Source of the DNA: Fictibacillus terranigra
Lineage (GTDB): Bacteria > Bacillota > Bacilli > Bacillales > Fictibacillaceae
Length of the DNA stretch: 64,000 nucleotides
NCBI RefSeq assembly: GCF_030412265.1
Contig: NZ_JAUHLN010000001.1
Coordinates: 1 to 64,000 of the forward strand
Direction of reading: 5' to 3'
Shown: positions 60,436-64,000 of the stretch, one piece after another
Layout of the letters: every line of letters begins with the position of its first letter
How positions within the stretch are numbered: position 1 is the first letter of the stretch
The notes under the pieces: generated by a model
The model's database searches: none
What the model was told of the DNA's origin: nothing
What the model saw: the letters and a program-made list of their open reading frames with translations, nothing else
Translations under genes and position numbers: made by a program

Positions 60436-61386
60436 GTGTTTAAGCGGTTAAAACCGTTTTTTGCGTTAGGACTTATGCTGTCCGTATTTTTCTTGGGCGG
60501 TTGCAGCAATTATATAGTTCTAGATCCGAAAGGACCTGTTGGGGCTCAGCAGAAGGATCTTATTCTTTATTCTATAGGATTCATGGCACTTATTCTACTT
60601 GTAGTGTATATCTTGTTCACGGTGATCGTGGTTAAATACCGTGAAAACAGAAAAGATATGTCCAACTGGGAACCTGAACAAGAGGGAAGCAAAAAATTAG
60701 AAATACTCTGGACGGCTATCCCAATACTTATTACCATCGCTTTGTCTATTCCGACGATTAAGACCATTTATGATCTTGAGAAACCGCCGCAGGCTTCTGC
60801 GCATAAAGAACCTATCGTCATTACGGCGACGGCAGTTGACTGGAAATGGATTTTCACTTATCCGAAGCAAGGCATTGAAACCGTCAACTACGTTAATATC
60901 CCGGAAGACCGGACGGTGGAATTCAAGCTGACTTCAGCAGATTCCATGTCGTCATTCTGGATTCCTGAACTTGGTGGCCAAAAGTACGCGATGCCAGGTA
61001 TGGAAACAACGCTTTATCTGCAGGCGGATCATAAGGGCAAATTTGCCGGCCGAAACTCAAACTTTAATGGTGAAGGATTCACTCACCAGATTTTTGATGT
61101 GAATTCTGTTTCTCAAAGCGATTTTGACAAATGGGCAAAAGATACGAAGACCAAGGCGCCTGAGTTGACTAAAAAGCAGTATGATCAGTTAATGCTTCAA
61201 GGCGAAGCCAAGAAGATGACATTCTCATCCACACATTTAAAATGGGTAGATCACGCTAAAAATAGAGACTATGCAGTGAAGACCCGTGAACGCTTAGGAG
61301 TAGTTCCGCAAAACCCGCACGGTTCAAAAGCAAAAGATGCGAACAACCCGGAACAAGACTCTCATGGGGAATCTCATTCCCATTAA
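60436..61386 (+). CDS. qoxA: Quinol oxidase aa3 subunit II
   Basis: 316 residues. Lipoprotein signal with FFLGGC lipobox, two membrane helices, and an external cupredoxin-like domain with SADSMSSFWIPELGGQKYAM. The copper-A cysteines of cytochrome c oxidases are absent, so this takes electrons from menaquinol. The C-terminus is His-rich (HGESHSH). GTG at 60436 is chosen for GGAAGGAAGGTGGG and for the family N-terminus FKRLKPF; the frame opens 15 codons earlier. Confidence 0.94.
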   Translation: MFKRLKPFFALGLMLSVFFLGGCSNYIVLDPKGPVGAQQKDLILYSIGFMALILLVVYILFTVIVVKYRENRKDMSNWEPEQEGSKKLEILWTAIPILITIALSIPTIKTIYDLEKPPQASAHKEPIVITATAVDWKWIFTYPKQGIETVNYVNIPEDRTVEFKLTSADSMSSFWIPELGGQKYAMPGMETTLYLQADHKGKFAGRNSNFNGEGFTHQIFDVNSVSQSDFDKWAKDTKTKAPELTKKQYDQLMLQGEAKKMTFSSTHLKWVDHAKNRDYAVKTRERLGVVPQNPHGSKAKDANNPEQDSHGESHSH

Positions 61387-61404
61387 TAGAGGAGGCACTA
61401 AATT

Positions 61405-63348
61405 ATGAAATGGGATGAATTTTTTGTTACCGGTGACCCGCTGATTTACGGTGCGGACGTTTCCATCGGTTTAACAGTAATCGGACTTCTGTTTTATCTG
61501 ACATATTTTAAAAAATGGCAGTGGCTTTGGAAAGAATGGCTCACTACCGTTGACCATAAAAAATTAGGAATCATGTACATCGCTTCTGCGGTTCTTATGC
61601 TATTCCGCGGTGGTGTCGATGCATTGCTCATGCGTGCACAGCTTGCTGTACCGGATGCAAAATTCCTTGATGCCCAGCACTATAACGAAATCTTTACAAC
61701 ACACGGTACGATCATGATCATCTTCATGGCGATGCCGTTCTTGATTGGTTTGATCAACGTAGTTATCCCGCTTCAAATCGGAGCGCGTGACGTAGCGTTC
61801 CCTTATTTGAACGCCGTAAGTTTCTGGACGTTCTTTATCGGAGCAATGCTCTTTAACATCTCGTTCGTTATCGGTGGATCACCATCTGCCGGTTGGACAG
61901 CCTACATGCCGCTTGCCGGCAATGAGTTAAGTCCTGGTCCGGGTCAGAACTACTACTTGCTCGGTCTTCAGATATCCGGGATCGGTACCCTGTTGACGGG
62001 TATTAACTTCCTGGTAACGATTTTAAAAATGCGAGCACCAGGCATGACATTGTTCAGAATGCCAATGTTCACTTGGTCTGCGCTCATTACTATGGTCATC
62101 ATCGTGTTCGCGTTCCCTATTCTTACAGTAGCGCTTGCACTTATGACATTTGACCGTTTATTCGGAGCTCATTTCTTCACGCTTCAAGGAGCGGGGATGG
62201 ATATGCTATGGGCGAACTTGTTCTGGCTTTGGGGCCACCCGGAAGTATACATCGTTATCCTTCCTGCGTTCGGTATGTTCTCAGAAATTATCAGTACATT
62301 TGCCCGCAAGGTGCTTTTCGGTTACAAAGCGATGGTATGGGCGATGGTTCTTATCGCAGCATACAGCTTCCTGGTTTGGGTCCATCACTTCTTCACAATG
62401 GGCACAGGTGCAGCAGTTAACACTGCATTCTCGATCAGTACCATGCTGATCGGTATTCCGACCGGTATTAAGATCTTTAACTGGTTGTTTACGATGTACA
62501 AAGGTAAGATTTCATTTACGACACCAATGCTTTGGGCACTAGGATTTATCGTAAACTTTGTTGTCGGTGGGGTAACAGGTGTCATGCTTGCGATGGCTGC
62601 AGCTGACTACCAGTACCATAACACGTACTTCCTAGTTTCTCACTTCCACTATGTATTGATCGCAGGAACAGTCTTTGGGTGTTTCGCAGGACTTGTATTC
62701 TGGTATCCGAAAATGTTCGGCTACAAGCTGAATGAACGTATTGGTAAATGGGTATTCTGGTTGTTCATGATCGGGTTTAACGTATGTTTCTTCCCGCAGT
62801 ATTTCCTGGGCCTTGATGGAATGCCGCGCCGTGTTTACACGTACAGCGCAGCATCAGGCTGGGGAGATCTTAATATGGTCTCTACTGTAGGAGCGTTCGT
62901 GATGGGTATCGGATTCCTGGCCCTTGTTTATAACATCTACTACAGCTTCCGTTACTCAGAGCGTGAAAACACTGGTGACTCTTGGGGCCTTGGACGTACA
63001 CTTGAGTGGGCAACTACATCTGCCGTACCGCCGCACTATAACTTTGCGGTAACTCCAACTGTAGAAGGTTTGGATCCAGTTGTCGCGATCCGCAATGACA
63101 AGAAAGACGTAACACCGAAATTGGCTGATATTAAGCCGATTCACATGCCTGACAACTCAGGAGTACCGTTCGTTATGGCGTCCTTCTTCTTCGTTGCAGG
63201 TTTCGGATTAGTATTCGAATGGTACTGGATGGGCATCGTTGGATTGATCGGTGTATTCATTACCTTGATCATCCGCTCATTTGATAAGAATGAAGGTTAC
63301 TATGTAAGTGTTGATGAAATAAAAGAAACTGAACGGATTACCGTTTAA
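61405..63348 (+). CDS. qoxB: Quinol oxidase aa3 subunit I
   Basis: 647 residues, with about 14 membrane helices. It carries the haem-copper centre: [15 protein letters not shown], the VHHFFTMG Cu-B His pair and SHFHYVL with haem ligands. It reduces oxygen to water and pumps protons. 18 bp after qoxA. Confidence 0.96.
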   Translation: MKWDEFFVTGDPLIYGADVSIGLTVIGLLFYLTYFKKWQWLWKEWLTTVDHKKLGIMYIASAVLMLFRGGVDALLMRAQLAVPDAKFLDAQHYNEIFTTHGTIMIIFMAMPFLIGLINVVIPLQIGARDVAFPYLNAVSFWTFFIGAMLFNISFVIGGSPSAGWTAYMPLAGNELSPGPGQNYYLLGLQISGIGTLLTGINFLVTILKMRAPGMTLFRMPMFTWSALITMVIIVFAFPILTVALALMTFDRLFGAHFFTLQGAGMDMLWANLFWLWGHPEVYIVILPAFGMFSEIISTFARKVLFGYKAMVWAMVLIAAYSFLVWVHHFFTMGTGAAVNTAFSISTMLIGIPTGIKIFNWLFTMYKGKISFTTPMLWALGFIVNFVVGGVTGVMLAMAAADYQYHNTYFLVSHFHYVLIAGTVFGCFAGLVFWYPKMFGYKLNERIGKWVFWLFMIGFNVCFFPQYFLGLDGMPRRVYTYSAASGWGDLNMVSTVGAFVMGIGFLALVYNIYYSFRYSERENTGDSWGLGRTLEWATTSAVPPHYNFAVTPTVEGLDPVVAIRNDKKDVTPKLADIKPIHMPDNSGVPFVMASFFFVAGFGLVFEWYWMGIVGLIGVFITLIIRSFDKNEGYYVSVDEIKETERITV

Positions 63349-63362
63349 AGGAGGCGTGAACA

Positions 63363-63983
63363 ATGGCACATGCAGAAGTACACGATCATAACACGCCTTT
63401 AGAATATCAATCAGAAACCGGGCGCTTGAATATCCTCGGTTTCTGGATATTCCTTGGGGCGGAAATTGCGTTGTTCTCTACGTTGTTTGCTACCTATCTC
63501 GTTCTGATGTACAGAACTGCAGATGGGCCTACACCTCATGAGCTGTTTGAACTTAAAGGTGTATTGATTGAAACATTCCTGCTGTTGACCAGCAGTTTCA
63601 CTTGCGGTATTGCGATTCACGAAATGCGCAAACGCAACAGAACAGGATTATTTGTCTGGATGATCATCACGCTCGCACTTGGAGCTGGGTTCCTGGGCTA
63701 TGAAATCTACGAGTTTGTTACTTACGTACATGAAGGCGCAGCACTAGGAACAAGCGCGTTCTGGTCTGGATTCTTCGTTATCGTAGGAACGCACGGACTT
63801 CACGTAACCATGGGTATTGCATGGATTATCTTAATCTTGATACAGGTGGCAAGGCGAGGATTAACGCCTCAGACGTCAGCGAAGGTCTTTATCTCAAGTT
63901 TATACTGGCACTTCCTTGATGTTGTGTGGATCTTCATCTTCACTGCCGTGTATTTGACAGGGATGGTGTTGCACAATGGCTAA
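63363..63983 (+). CDS. qoxC: Quinol oxidase aa3 subunit III
   Basis: 206 residues, five membrane helices. Subunit III pattern: TGRLNILGFWIFLGAEIALF, IVGTHGLHVTMGIAWI and YWHFLDVVWIFIFT. It stabilises subunit I. ATG with AAAGGAGGCG; 14 bp after qoxB; the stop overlaps the qoxD start. Confidence 0.95.
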   Translation: MAHAEVHDHNTPLEYQSETGRLNILGFWIFLGAEIALFSTLFATYLVLMYRTADGPTPHELFELKGVLIETFLLLTSSFTCGIAIHEMRKRNRTGLFVWMIITLALGAGFLGYEIYEFVTYVHEGAALGTSAFWSGFFVIVGTHGLHVTMGIAWIILILIQVARRGLTPQTSAKVFISSLYWHFLDVVWIFIFTAVYLTGMVLHNG

Positions 63984-64000
63984 TCCACAAAATCAAGCTG
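63976..64000 (+). CDS. qoxD: Quinol oxidase subunit IV (partial, cut by window end)
   Basis: Only the first eight codons are present (MANPQNQA). ATG overlaps the end of qoxC by 8 nt with GGGATGGTG upstream. Identity rests on position in qoxABCD. Confidence 0.6.

Overview
The window is an oriC-centred segment of a Bacillota chromosome, from an aerobic endospore former of the Bacillaceae type. The evidence is the gene order gyrA-gyrB-remB-recF-yaaA-dnaN-dnaA / oriC / rpmH-rnpA-yidD-yidC-jag-mnmE-mnmG-rsmG-noc-parA-parB, the walRKHIJ operon, forespore genes (yyaC, sspH), a lia envelope-stress operon and a qox menaquinol oxidase operon. I cannot fix the genus from sequence alone. Replication appears to start between about 9.0 and 11.1 kb, and nearly all genes are transcribed away from that point: minus strand to the left, plus strand to the right.

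Layout. 1-0.2 kb: tandem rRNA-operon promoters firing leftward out of the window. 0.2-10.5 kb: a divergent HD-GYP protein, gyrase, and recombination and replication genes. 8.97-11.1 kb: a bipartite oriC with DnaA boxes on both sides of dnaA and a DnaA-trio/AT-rich unwinding module between dnaA and dnaN. 11.2-20.7 kb: L34, RNase P protein, membrane insertion, tRNA modification and Noc/ParABS segregation genes, with parS sites. 20.7-33.4 kb: DUF554, YyaC, MscS, YchF, S6-SSB-S18, YybS-GdpP-L9-DnaB and PurA. 33.5-34.4 kb: a four-gene tRNA cluster (Lys, Glu, Asp, Phe) interrupted by three copies of an unusual repeat that begins with the first 16 nt of the tRNA gene that follows it. 34.5-43.2 kb: PlsY paralogue, WalRKHIJ, HtrA-type protease, a CxxH/CxxC mini-protein, a helically phased DnaA-box cluster and RlmH.

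43.2-52.5 kb is the accessory part: VOC protein, lrgAB with a divergent MarR regulator and twin palindromic operators, a second-type RlmN-like radical-SAM enzyme, a DUF697-like protein, a large beta-helix protein, SspH, a decayed purine permease, and a chromosomal actin-like ParM homologue followed by a small ribbon-helix-helix-like, acidic-tailed protein. This last pair looks like a ParMR-type segregation cassette sitting on the chromosome. 52.7-64 kb: liaIHFSR (no liaG), kbl plus an SDR threonine dehydrogenase, a DEAD-box helicase and qoxABC with the first codons of qoxD.

The most interesting signals are the tRNA-start repeats at 33.6-34.3 kb and the ParM/ParR-like pair at 50.9-52.5 kb. The DnaA-box array at 42.5-42.75 kb and the MarR operator pair at 44.8 kb come next. 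All functional statements rest on reading motifs and gene order by eye; no database search was possible.
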